Both the position numbers and the translations under genes were made by a program. The notes below the pieces were generated by a model that worked only from the letters and a program-made list of their open reading frames with translations, made no database searches and had not been told where the DNA came from. A stretch of 64,000 nucleotides of DNA from Viola odorata (Eukaryota; Streptophyta; Magnoliopsida; Malpighiales; Violaceae), in assembly GCA_963691705.1 (NCBI GenBank), contig OY829542.1, positions 57,205,002 through 57,269,001 of the forward strand, read 5' to 3'. Of the stretch, positions 23,463-35,255 are shown piece by piece (the first letter of the stretch is position 1; every line of letters starts with the position of its first letter).

Positions 23463-26400
23463 TTCCCTGAATTCTGTTTCCAGTTAGTAGTACTTATTTG
23501 TTATTCCTTCCTAGGTTTGTGCGTCGATCAGTTCAGACAATTCTTCCCCCAGCAAAAAATCTTAGAACTGGTCATTTGTGTAGCTCATATGATGACGAAA
23601 TTAGCAAATTTGATCAAATTAAATCAAACATTGAGAGAGAAGCTGAAGAGTGCAGGAAGAGGAAATGGTATTCTGAAAAAAACCTTCAAGATATTCAACA
23701 TAATTTAAAGGCTGCAAAGGTAATCAATCTCTTTCCTGCCTTCTCTTCATAAGTTTTGCCATGCTCCTGTCTGTTGCTTGTCAATGGTTTTCCAGTTCGA
23801 GATTTTTGTAAGCCTTATGAGCATTCACTTTGTGCAAATTCACTAAAGGGAAATATGTCCTCCCACAACCATGTTTGTGTAATCACTATTATTTTATGAT
23901 TTATGGAAGTTCTGAATAAACCAGCCGTGTGATTTTTTCTTGCTATGAAAGTCTTTTCAATCTGTACCCTCTTCATCAACTTCTTCAGGTTTCCCACAAC
24001 ATTGGTCCTTGTACATATTTTTCTAGGAAGGGTTTATTTCTCGAGTGTTTGTGTGCGAATAAGTCTCGTAAGAGTCATAGACACTGCCCTTTCTATGATT
24101 ACCTTTTTGCCATCATTTAGCTGCAGACACTTGGCCTTATCTGATATTTGTCCATTGTCTAGCCATGCAGCTAGGAAAATCCTCATTTTTTGTTTCATCT
24201 ATTAGATGGATTGGATTTCTGAATGCCTACTCATCAAACATTCTTAGTCAGAATGCTTTCTGCTGTCGTACCTATCTAATAACTCCCTTGCTTGGTGTAG
24301 AAAAACTGCTTGGATGCTGAGCTATTTCTGTCAACAAAGAAGCGAGAGCTGCAGGATGGAAAGAAGTCATATGCTACTGAAACTAGTTCTGCAGCTGCAT
24401 CAACTGTTGATGAGCTCCAGAGAGAAATTTCAGTTTGTTCCGTGTTACTCATGTTTCTTTGCTTGCAAATTTGTTATTATGCTTTTTGTCCAGAATAATA
24501 GTTTCTTACTTTATGTGATTTTTGTGCAGGAAATACAAGATCAGATAAAAAATAAGGAAAGGTCATTGGAAATGCTTCAAGCAAGAGTGAATGAAGCTGA
24601 TGCAAAGGCCAAGAATCTTAAATTCTTATTTGAGGATTTACGTGGTATTGACAACTGTTTACAGCTTTATGTTCAGTCCGATGTCTCTCCCCTTATGTTT
24701 GAGGATTCTAATGAATACAAATGTGCAGAGTCAGCGAAATTTGAAATTGATGCATTTAAGAAAGCAGAGATTGAGCTAACGAAGATTGAAAAAGATCTGC
24801 AATATGCTGAAGGAGTAACATATCCTTACCCTCAACTCCTACCATTATTTTTCAGTTCAATTATTTCTATTTGTTGTCTCTATAAGTTTGGTCTGAATTT
24901 ATTTATCTATTTTTGGTTAGATGAAGGCCCGTTACGAAAGTACAATGATTGACAAGGTCATTCCTGAGATCAAAGCAGCTGAGGCTCAATACCAGAAGCT
25001 GGATAATGAGCGACAGGTGATGCTAATTAATAGTTATTTCTTATACATCTGCACTTTTATATTTGTCCATCTAGATATAAGGTAATTATGAACAGTCATT
25101 AGGTAACTAATAACAAATTACGACTGAGAAGAATTGAAACACTACGTCAAACCAATTAAGTGTGAATTGGCTACTGATTTACCTTATTTAGCTACAACTA
25201 TAACCACTAGTTGCGGGATTTCCATGAGGGCTTCCTTCTCTACGTAATCAAACTATTCTACTGCTACTGACTGACTGGACTTGCATGAGTGCGTGTATTC
25301 TCTGATGACAGTCTTGATTGAGACTTGTGAAAATAAGGTACATTGTCAGTCCCCAAAACTCAAGATGCGATATATTGAAATCTAGGACCACTAGTAGTGA
25401 ATGACCCAAAAGAAATTGGAATACAATACCAAACGACTTGAAAATCTCCTTTCGTCATGTCAGCTTCATCATAATTGGTTGAATTAATAAGCTAAGGATC
25501 CATTGTGGTTTTTCCTTGTATTCTCTGGGATAAATACTGGGCTCTATTCCTGTATCTACCAGATCTGTACCCTTAATACTGTATGCAGTCTCACTGTCTT
25601 CACATTGTATTTGCAGGTTCTCAGTGTTAGGTGTGAGAAACTAGCAGCATATTCTCAATTCTATTGCCATTTGTTTATTACTAGTGTCATCTAGTTGTTC
25701 TTTTGTATCATTTTCATTATTAGAAACTATGGAAACATTGAAATATAGTTCTTGTGTAGCCTACTTGTGAAATATTATTCTGTTATAGCGTAACGCTGGA
25801 GCTTATGTTATATTCTGTCAAACTGTAGGACAACTCCAAGAAAGCTTCAGTTATTTGTCCTGAGAGTGATATTGAAGCTATGGGGGGTTGGGATGGGAGC
25901 ACCCCAGAGCAATTTAGTGCCAAATTAAATCGATTGAATAGTAGACTTCAGCATGAGAGCCAGCAGTAAAGTCTATGTTCTGAATCCTTTTAGCAACAGT
26001 CAACCCATTCAAACTAAAATTAAATTCTGGCATTTTTTTTTGCAGGTATTCTGAATCTATTGATGACCTGAGAATGTTGTATCAGAAAAAGGAGCGTGAA
26101 ATTTTAAGGAAACGCCAAACATATAAAGCTTTCCGAGAGAAATTGAAGGTTGTCTCCATTAATAGCTTTGTTTTTTACACTTTCTTTACATCTGCTGCAT
26201 TTACCTGGAGTAACTGAGTTTAGGTCCTGGGCAAGATACGTTGTTTCTCAACATCTGTTCAAAAGACTCTCCCTCTCTCTCCCTCTCTCTCCCTGTTGTC
26301 TGGTTCCATTCTACCACCATATCTGCTAGTTGTTTTGTAGTTGCACTTCCTTAATTTGATTTCTTATTTGTCTAATCTTTTGCTACGTCCTTGTGAACTT

Positions 26401-28747
26401 ATTATCTTCATTTGGGTTTTTTTTCCCAAGTTAAGTGTATCATCCTGTTCTCTTCTTACTAAAGGCTATATCTTTTTCCTGTAATTCTATGAGATGGGGA
26501 TCAATATCATTGCTGTTCTTTAGTGTAAAAATTGCACTTGGAAGAAACGGAGAAATTCTGAAAGAAACAATTATAAAGCAGCTGCATTGCATGCTCTTTG
26601 CATGTCTGAATTTCCTAGAGATGGGAGAAAGGGAGAGATTCTGAAAGAAACGAGCATAAAGTAGCTGCTGTTGCATGCTCTTTGCACGTTTGAATGACAG
26701 ATTTGCAGCAATTAATTGTGAGCATGAAAGTACTACTTTTGTTCTTTTGCCATCCAGATGAAAAAAAAAGTGTAGTGGAGGAAAGTAAACAGTGTTTAAA
26801 GTTTAAGCCTTAGGGTTAGATGTTAGAGGGAGGGGGGAGAAAAAACAAGGAATTTTGGTGTAGTAAATAGAATTCCCATACTAAAAATATCTGAGTCTTC
26901 AAAGAATATGGGCATTAGGTATTGGAATAGCTGAGGATGGGGACCTTGGGTTTTTTAGGGAAACCTAGTTGTTTCTTCTGTGTAGGGAAGGGTCTGTGGA
27001 TGCTTGAGAAATATCCTAATGTAGCCTATGTTTTGGCTCGTCTTATCCTTCACATGATTGGCACTGATATCCTGTGAAACGTCGTGTCATGATATGTTAA
27101 TTGACTATCTGCTAAAAAAAAGTTATTTCTCCAACCTCCACCTTTTTCCTACCTGGGCAATTTGTTCCTACTTTATTCTCTATCTTGATTCCTATTTTAT
27201 TTTCTTAATGTTGATTTTTGGAATCATATCTTTAAATATTAACTGTTTGAGTTACAATGATTCTTCATCTTTTATTTCTAATCTGCTTAACTTCTTTTTG
27301 CCATATGATCTCCCCATTTTATATTATATTTGCAAAGTATTTGGATTTTATTTTCTTCCTCTTATTGGATTGCAGGCTTTAAATGATGCCCTAAAAGTGC
27401 GAATGTGCAAGTTTGATAGGAATGCAACTGATTTAAGGCGCCAGTTGACCTGGAAGTATGAGTTCTCCCCTTAACTATTCATATCACCGCCTTCAGAGTT
27501 TAGTTCATGTTTTTGCCGTGGTTGTTATTTATTTAATGATATCCATATATTAAGTACTGAGTTTCTGCATACAGTTTTAATGGTCATTTAGGTAACAAAG
27601 GGATCAGTGGGAGCATTCAAGTTAGCTATAAAGAAAAGACCCTTGTAGTAGAGGTATGTTTTCTTGCATCTTGAATTCTTGTGAGATGTTATTTCTATAC
27701 CTAGATTTACATACCAAAGATCTACACCCTCTTGATTTGATAGTGGTTGTGTTTTGTTACTCTCTCTTTTCACTGTGTGCTGCATCTGTTTCTCTGTTAG
27801 GTAAAGATGCCCCAAGATGCCTCAAGCACTACTGTTCGTGATACTAGAGGACTTTCAGGTATTGAAGTTGTTTCTGTTTATGCCCATATGCATTCAATGA
27901 TGCATCTTGTTAGTTGCAGACTGTTTCTGTGTAGTATCTCTTGGCAGGTTTGTGGTGTGGGCAAATCATAAAAGATTTCTGTTTTCTAGTAGTTTTATAT
28001 TAATTTGCCTTCTCCTCCCAATTGTTACTTTTTTATGCTTTGCTTGGGGAAATTCCAAATCTTTAATTGGGAGAGACATTGGAAGTGGGACTCTGCTTGG
28101 AGTATCTGACTTGATGTGGTGTGGTGTCTATGATTGCAAATAAGGTGGTGAACGCTCTTTCTCAACATTATGTTTTGCATTAGCTCTTCATGAGATGACA
28201 GAAGCCCCATTTCGAGCGATGGATGAATTTGATGTATTTATGGTAAGTTTTTGTTTCTGTTAATTCAGATTTTTGGTCTAAATGTCGCAGTGTTTCATAG
28301 GCACTTGGTTTTGCATGATGTTGAGATAGTTGTTTGTAGGTTCACTCTGAAGTCTGACATATGAAAGAGCAGCAAGTCACTATATTGTAGTAATTTATTT
28401 ATTTTTAAGAAAATGTTGTAATTAATCAATAGTGTTTCTTGTTTTGCATTGAAATTTAGGATGCGGTTAGTCGGAAAATCAGCTTAGACACCCTGGTGGA
28501 TTTTGCATTGAATCAAGGATCCCAGTGGATATTGATAACACCTCATGATATCAGGTTATAATCAAAGTGTTTTCCAAGATTCTGATTTCCTGACTTACGT
28601 TTTCTGCTTATGATGCTCTCATAGTTTTACTTTTCAATAGTTCAAGAGTACTACAACATAAATACCCTCACGTGTTGCTGTGATTGCAGTATCGTAAAAC
28701 AAGACGAAAGGGTAAGGAAGCAGCAAATGGCAGCTCCTCGTTCCTAA
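14490..28747 (+). CDS. SMC6: SMC6, ATPase of the SMC5/6 DNA-repair complex
   Basis: Encodes 1083 aa in 27 exons: 14490-14649, 14768-14873, 15226-15359, 16258-16313, 16935-17021, 17104-17412, 17786-17905, 19259-19393, 20112-20188, 20274-20349, 21253-21327, 21517-21621, 22146-22315, 22422-22524, 22664-22776, 23515-23719, 24301-24432, 24530-24814, 24921-25016, 25829-25965, 26046-26148, 27376-27455, 27575-27653, 27801-27858, 28145-28242, 28460-28554, 28690-28747. Walker A (GQNGSGKS, residues 50-57) is split by intron 1. Long coiled coils flank a central hinge ([24 protein letters not shown]). The ABC signature [19 protein letters not shown] begins near residue 1000, then Walker [14 protein letters not shown]; the protein ends KQQMAAPRS. 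It should act in the nucleus with SMC5 and NSE proteins in recombinational repair. All junctions are GT-AG and the exon sum is a multiple of three. Intact and probably functional; expression is unproven. Confidence 0.95.
23395..23463. repeat. (CT)n microsatellite in SMC6 intron 15
   Basis: About 65 bp of nearly pure CT repeat with one CTAT interruption, ending about 50 bp before the AG acceptor of exon 16. Shorter CT tracts lie at about 17610-17629 and 19711-19734, also in SMC6 introns. Confidence 0.95.
26549..26695. repeat. Tandem duplication in SMC6 intron 21
   Basis: Two imperfect copies, about 26549-26611 and 26632-26695. Both contain GA(A/G)ATTCTGAAAGAAAC, ATAAAG(C/T)AGCTGC and TTGCATGCTCTTTGCA in the same order. 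Period is about 84 bp, and a handful of differences separate the copies. Confidence 0.75.
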
Positions 28748-30240
28748 TCCTAGGTTATAACTTATTTCATTTCATGTCTAATCTTTCTGTTCCCATTTTG
28801 TACAAAAACATGAAATGCTATGGTTCCGGTACGGGTTCGAGTTCTGGTATGGCTTCGCTTAGCTGGTTTTGTTTTTTGGATACGTAGAAGCATTAGAAGT
28901 CAGCGTGTATCTAGTATCTACTTAGGCTTCTTTCTGCCAATTATTCTCTAGTTTACATAGCTCTAGTTAAGTAATCTTCCTTGGTAAATTTTGTTGTCAG
29001 AAGGTTTTTTTTTTTTTGGGTAGGGTGTGGACATTGTAGATTTATCTGAAGAAAGTTACATTTATAAAATAGTTACCGAGAACCAGATGCTGGCCGCCAA
29101 TAATACTCATTAGGGCCTAACTCTCGCATTGGCAAACAACAACACAAGATGGAATCTACCAAATTACAAAAGCTTTTATGCCAAGATGGTTGCTTCTAAA
29201 GTAAAATTACGGTAGAATCAGTCCCATACCAAAATAGGCTAGGGGATACTTCTTTATCGTTTAAAATAATTGCTTAAAGAATAATTTATTTCTTGTGTTT
29301 ATAAAATATGGAATTTTATATTTCTTGGTGTGTAATTTTTCTCTAAAATAACTACTTAATGATTAATTTAGCCCATATGTTTGTAAAAGATTTTCAATCA
29401 AACCCTTGTATTTATCGAATCTTTGTTGGTAAATTTTTTATTTTCTTTTACTTTACATTTTCTCGAAAATAATTGTTTAATGATTAATTTTGTTTTCGTG
29501 TTTATAAATTTTCGATCAAACTCAAATATCCCCATGACCTAAAAGATGCTTAAAAACCCTTGAACTAAATTGATTTTGCATATTGACGCTTATGTTAAGT
29601 TTTCCTTTCATATTTATGGAACCATATGCATGTCAATGAAAAAATTTACCCCTAAAGTTTCTAATTTTTCACTTTGATCCATGTAATTTTAAAACTCACA
29701 AAATAAACCCAATAAATACCTAAAAGTTACATTTTTGGATAAAAAATAATAAAAAATTGCAAAAAAAATTGAAAGGATAAAAGTGTAACAGATATGTAGG
29801 CCATGCCATTGAAAAATTGAATAACTTAATGAGAAAAAATTATAAATATATTTTAAAACATGAAAAAATATTGAATCAAATTTTCAATGTCTTAAGTCCT
29901 AACATATTTATTACATTTCATTTCGAATTTCATATTTATTTTTTTGCAATTTTCACTATTTGTTTGTTTTTTTTTAATTATTTAAAATTTAAAAATCACA
30001 CCTTTAAAGTAAATATAAAGTTTATATTATAAGTGAATATAGGAGAAAAATAAATAAAAATTACATGGTCTATATAATAACAGACGAGTAGTGCACATTT
30101 AACTCACATAATTTTATCCATTATAATGGAAAATTTCAATTTAGTTTATGAGGTCTTTAGGGGTTATTTGAATTTGATGGAAAATTGGAGGGGCAATTAG
30201 ATATTTCCCGTTTAACAAGGCGGAATGGCTGTACGTAACT
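28748..30240. other. Intergenic: SMC6 3' region, then AT-rich repeats
   Basis: The first 200-300 bp are probably SMC6 3' UTR. From about 29262 to 29525 there are three diverged copies of a motif like AAATAATTGTTTAATGATTAATTT followed by GTGTTTATAAA-like sequence. The rest is AT-rich with no coding signal. Confidence 0.5.
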
Positions 30241-30242
30241 GC

Positions 30243-30264
30243 AACCCTAAATAAAGCCCTTTCC
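30243..30264 (+). promoter_or_regulatory. Telo-box-like and pyrimidine-rich promoter elements
   Basis: AACCCTAA (telo-box core) at 30243-30250 is followed by AAAGCCCTTTCCCTT. In plants this pairing is common just upstream of genes for ribosomal proteins and other translation factors. It supports a real transcription unit starting near 30250-30300 on the plus strand. Confidence 0.4.
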
Positions 30265-30396
30265 CTTGCTCGACACCAATCGCAGCCAACAAGAGATAAC
30301 TAGTAGAAGTAGAGGGTGAGGGTTGAGCTATAGGGCGCCGTCAAGGGAAGCGGAGCGGAGGTCTCATAATCTCCGATCCACCTTGCTCCTCTCTTT

Positions 30397-30459
30397 ATGG
30401 AATTCTCCGCTTCACTTTCTCCTCCTCCTACCCACACCTGCGTCTCGGTGCTCTTTTGA
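30397..30459 (+). other. Possible upstream ORF of 20 codons
   Basis: ATG at 30397 runs 20 codons to TGA. It lies in the inferred first, non-coding exon of the small spliced gene, before a GTATCT donor at about 30467. The peptide is not recognisable. If translated it could damp translation of the main ORF. Confidence 0.25.
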
Positions 30460-30730
30460 TCTGTCTCGTGGTATCTGGTTTTGAAATTGATTTTGAGCCT
30501 TCTTCGTGTGGAGACAATATTTTAGTTTTGTTTTTCTTTTTAACTAACAATGATTATGGTGGCTTAGAGAAAATCCATTCATCTTCATGGATCCATTGTT
30601 TTTCCGTTTACTCTGCTTTCAATTATTTGAATCATGGATTTTTAACTGAGTATTTTCTTTTGGGTGTTTTTGGAAATGGTATCTGTTTGTATTTTGATTC
30701 TATTGATCTGTTGTTGGTACTGGTAGGAAG

Positions 30731-31767
30731 ATGACAATGAAATTGCCAAAATCTGCTATTATTAACAGTATTTACTAGTGATTTTGATGCCCAGTGATGC
30801 ACAAATCAATTATATTGAGTGGTCGCGTGGTTAAATCGTCATTAGTCTATCATCGCCACCATCTCCATCCAAATGCGTGTGTGTGTTTGTGTGTATGGAA
30901 TGGGTGTGTGAGGTGGTGACGATGCTAGACTTTTGATGATTGGCCATTAGCATATGACCACACATGATCCATTTAAGCTATGAGATCTGAGGGCTTATGC
31001 ATTTATATATTGTCTTGATATACTATACTTGTTTGTAATTGGCGATCTGAAAATGTTTTTCAAATATCAAATCAATGGAGATGAGATCTTGAGGGCCTTT
31101 CTTTCAATCAATGATAAAAGGCACTTGATGGATCCTATTTCCTCCTATTGTACTTATTGCCCATATTGGAAAATTGCCTGCTCTTTGCCATTTGCTAACT
31201 ATGTTGGGTCCATTAGATGTAAAGCTGTTGATCATTGTTGAAAGCTATTAGATGTGGGTATTTGGTATTCAGCTGGAGTGTTGAGTTTATGATGACAAGT
31301 TTTTGAGATGCAATATTTGATGGCTGGGAAACCCAAATAAGGCTTTGTATAATCTCTTTTGTATTGGCATTAGTAATGATTTGTTCATGTCAGTGTAAAC
31401 AGAAATAGTGTTGTTTTTAATTTGCGGTGAGTTTCCCCGTCTACTTCCATTTCTAGAGTGTTAAAAACTGCAAAGCAGAAGTCATTTAGAGTTTATATGC
31501 GGTAAGATTCTGATATTTTGAACATAAGTGTTGTGTCATTTTGGAATATGGTGGTGAGTACTATTGAAGGCAAGCTGTCTCCATTTTTCTTCTTGCAACT
31601 GAGCCTAACTTTTTATTTGTTTTGAAGTTCTATTAATTTCAGGATATTGGTCAGGAAATAGGAAATGGCGTTGGTTTTCAGAAGAGAAATGGAAGATTGT
31701 AACTGATAATAGATTTTGCTCCAGAGCCTTTGATAAACTCAGGCCAAAAGATCCATTGAATCAATGA
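30731..31767 (+). CDS. Putative small spliced gene, 53-aa basic aromatic protein
   Basis: Not recognised. Two coding exons, 30731-30767 and 31643-31767, join through a GTATTT donor and a TTTCAG acceptor into one frame of 53 codons plus stop. A non-coding exon ending near 30466 is inferred upstream; its splice to 30727 puts an in-frame TGA before the ATG. The product starts MTMKLPKSAIINR, then is rich in Trp, Arg and Lys (YWSGNRKWRWFSEEKWKIVT) and ends KLRPKDPLNQ. There is no signal peptide or membrane segment. The telo-box promoter hints at a translation- or organelle-linked role, but this is speculation. The alternative is a non-coding transcript with a chance ORF. An 875-bp intron with clean borders and the non-random composition favour coding. 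Confidence 0.42.
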
Positions 31768-33183
31768 GATCAAGATTCTGTTGATGAGAAAATTAGCTCT
31801 AATTTTTTAATTTATGGAAACAGGGGAAGCTATATATATCTTTATAGAAAGAAATCTATTCTACTCTACATGCGATTTGATTTGTATTGCAATTGGGCAT
31901 AAAATGATTGGATATATAAACAAGAATGCATTTTTACTGACTCCAAGTTCTGATTTCTGGGTTGAGTGGAGAGAGAGTTTAGGTAGAAAAAAAGGAAATA
32001 GGTTAGTAAAGGTTGTAAAATAAGATGAATAGAACTATCCTGACTTTGTGAGAGAAGAATAATCCTGTTTCAGTCGTGAGTGTAGTAAGGGCTTGTATGA
32101 GTTTGGTAGAAGCATCAAATTTAAAAAATTTACCAAACATATTTTTAGTTATTATATTAACCGTGACAGAAATTGCTTCCTAAACATACCATAAAATGAC
32201 TAGATGGTTGATTTTGATCAGATTTTTCTCGTTTTGGACTAATTTTGATAAGGTTTTTAACTGTTATCGAAATCGAAGGTTAGTTCGGATTTGACCGCAG
32301 TTTATTAAACAATCTTTTCAAATGCTCGCATGTAATCGATTTTGTTTCATTGATCACTGCCCCAACACAATGAACTGTTCTCTAATAATGTTATCCATTT
32401 GAGGAAAAATTAAAAAAAAATACCAAGAATGAGAGAAATGAACAAATTTTTCTTTTTATTTTTTTTCAATGGAAAATTTCAAACTAACAAGTTGTTTGAG
32501 TTTCCAGTCCTTTTCCACGTCCCCACTCACTAGGCACTAGCAAGTAGCAAACCAATCTTTTGAATTATCAAATTCAAACGGCTACTTGATATAACGGTCA
32601 GTTTGATTCAATAATCTAACTTCTTTTTATTTTTGGGTACAGATTGAGCACTCAACTCCAATCTGGTCAAACAGCACTCAAATATGAGATAAGATCCACA
32701 TTGCACCACATCTGCATTCATTTATTTGATCATATAAAGTTATAAACTCCCCAGCACCATATCCCAAATGGAAAATAAAAATACAAAAAGTCGTGCCTCC
32801 CTCTAACATTTTATCTTCTTTTTTTCTTTAAGAATGTCCATCTTTTCCAAGTTCACCATTGAAATTAAAAAATTTGTAATTGTTGGTATATTTATGTGCT
32901 ACTTAGCGATGAAAAATAGACTATAGAAAATGACATAAAACAAACAGTGGCATCATTTCAGAGTTTCAGAAAACAACAAGAAGTTGCGCCACACTCAATC
33001 TGCAAATATTTGTTCAAAAAGTGTCAGACCTTTCTTCCTTCTTTTCTTGCCTGACTGAGTTTGCCCCTCTCTCTCTCTCTCAATACACAAATGTGAAGCA
33101 GAAGAAGAAGTAGAAGTAGAAGAAGAAGCAGCAGCAGAAGAAGAAGGGTATATCCATAGGACCATATCCATCATCCATCATCC
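31768..33183. other. Intergenic and F-box gene promoter/5' UTR
   Basis: No further gene is visible. The last 110 bp before the F-box start hold a short CT tract (about 33067-33082) and a GAA/GCA-rich tract (about 33096-33150), probably within the 5' UTR. Confidence 0.5.
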
Positions 33184-35255
33184 ATGTCGCTTTCTACAGA
33201 GAAATCAACCGCAGACCCTAACTCACCACTGAGGAAGAGCAAGAAGAGACTGCCAACCTGGTCACCCATCTGGCTCAAAAAACCCCAACCTCTAAAAAAT
33301 GTTGTCTTTGCCATGCAATTTCCATCTCCCACCCCTAAAGGGCCTAAACCCTCTGCTAAACCCAAAACCCTCTTCCCCGATCTCTCCTCCGCTGACCCTA
33401 CTCTCCTTCTAACCGACGACCTCCTCCTCAATATCCTCTCAAGGCTCCCCCTTTCCCAGCGGAACCCTAACTCCCTCGTCTGCAAGCGCTGGCTTAACCT
33501 CCAAGGCCGCCTTGTCCGCTCCTTGAAGATCTTAGATTGGGAATTCCTCGAGTCCGGTCGCTTGATTACACGCTTCCCAAATCTCACCCAAGTTGATTTA
33601 CTCAATGGGTGTCTTCTCAGCCCCCACACTTCTTGTGTTTGGTTGACCCACAGGGTTGTTTCCATGAATATCGGTTCTGGGGTTGCTGGATTTGCTCCCA
33701 ATTGGCGGGTTTGCGAGGAGACTTTGTTACCCGTTGAGATTGTGGATAGAGGGCTTAGAGCACTGGCCAGTGGTTCCCCCAATTTGAGAAAGCTTGTGGT
33801 GATGGGTGCCAGTGAGTTAGGGGTGTTGAGTGTGGCTGAGGAGTGTTTCACTTTGCAAGAGTTGGAGTTGCACAAGTGTAATGACAATGTGCTGCGGGGG
33901 ATCGCAGCGTGTGAGAACTTGCAAATACTGAAACTTGTGGGGCGCGTCGATGGCTTTTATTCCTCTGTGGTTTCGGATATTGGTTTGACCATTTTGGCTC
34001 AGGGGTGTAAGAGGTTAGTGAAGCTTGAGCTTAGTGGATGTGAGGGTAGCTTTGATGGGATTAGGGCGATTGGACAGTGTTGCCAAATGCTGGAGGAGTT
34101 GTCTATTTGTGATCATAGGATGGATAGTGGGTGGTTAGCTGCTCTTTCATTTTGTGAGAATTTGAAGACTTTGAGGTTTCTGTCCTGTAAGGGGATTGAT
34201 CCTAGTCCTGGGCCAGACGAGTATTTGGGTTCTTGTCCTGCTCTTGAAAGGTTGCATTTGCAGAATTGTCATCTGGGGAATAAGAAGAGTGTTAGAGCAG
34301 TGTTTAAGGTGTGTGAAGCTGCAAGGGAGATTTTTGTTCAGAACTGCTGGGGTCTGGGTAACGATATCTTTAGCTCTGCAAGTGCTTGCAGGTAATGTGT
34401 TTTTCTGCTCACTCTACTTCATTTTGTTTTTTTCTTTCACCCAGTACTGTTTTTTAGGTTATGAAAAGCTTATGCATTATTGCAGGTTAGCCGCTCTTAT
34501 GTAAGTACAGTGAATGGAGTTTGTATCCATGCTTTACTGAATAATTTCTGTTGTTGATATCTTGATGTGCTGAATCTCTGAAACAAGCGATTCAAACGAC
34601 CTTAACTTTGGGCCTCTATGGCTTTAGATTACTTGGCATTGACCTGAGGTACCAAGAGATCCATTTGCATGATAGATTCCACTAATTTGATAGTGGCATC
34701 ACATTTGCCAGTTTGAATCAGTCGTTGAGAAAGTAGCAGAGTGTTAAAAGACGCGAAAACTGGGAAATGGTTGGTGACCCACCCCCTTCAAAGAAAGAAG
34801 TGGTTGTGATTTTGAAAAGCATATTATTGTAGCGTTCGTTGTCTATAATTTGACGATTTATTAGTCAAGGATCAAACCATCTTTAGTTATTTCCAATAAT
34901 GGGAAGGTTATGCTGTAGCCTGTTGAAGAACATCTATAGAACGAGAGAACTGACAGAGTAAGTGTATCGTATTTGCAGGAGAGTGAGGTTATTATCTCTG
35001 GAGGGATGCTCATTGCTGACAACTGAAGGCCTGGAAGCTGTACTTCTTACCTGGAACGAAGTTCAACATCTTAGAGTAGAGTCATGTAAGAACATAAAGA
35101 ACGGTGAAGTCTCTCCTCCACTTTCAACCTTGTTCTCTGTTCTTAAAGAGTTGAAATGGAGGCCAGATACCAAATCTCTTCTTTCTTCCAATCTTGTGGG
35201 GACTGGCATGGGAAAGAAAGGTGGGAAATTTTTCAAGAAGTCATGGGACAAGTAA
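33184..35255 (+). CDS. F-box/LRR protein, SCF ubiquitin-ligase substrate receptor
   Basis: Encodes 494 aa in two exons, 33184-34391 and 34979-35255. A basic, proline-rich N-terminus leads to an F-box at about residues 75-122 ([20 protein letters not shown], then [17 protein letters not shown]). Leucine-rich repeats of the RNI-like type follow: [49 protein letters not shown] and, in exon 2, [13 protein letters not shown]. It ends in a lysine-rich tail ([16 protein letters not shown]). By family, the F-box binds the ASK/SKP1 adaptor and the LRRs choose the substrate; the substrate is unknown. It resembles the Arabidopsis At5g07670/At5g51370/At5g51380 group, the first of which neighbours an SMC6 gene, as here. 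The start is the first ATG after the 5' UTR tract. Confidence 0.92.

Noticed and set aside
30930..30995. A possible box C/D snoRNA in the intron of the small gene (TGATGAT then CTGA about 60 nt later)
   Set aside because: The C box is imperfect, there is no terminal stem or D' box, and I see no rRNA-complementary guide. Chance in AT-rich DNA is likely.
33171..33887. 238-aa frame on the minus strand
   Set aside because: It is the antisense shadow of the F-box gene exon 1, with low-complexity composition and no family match.
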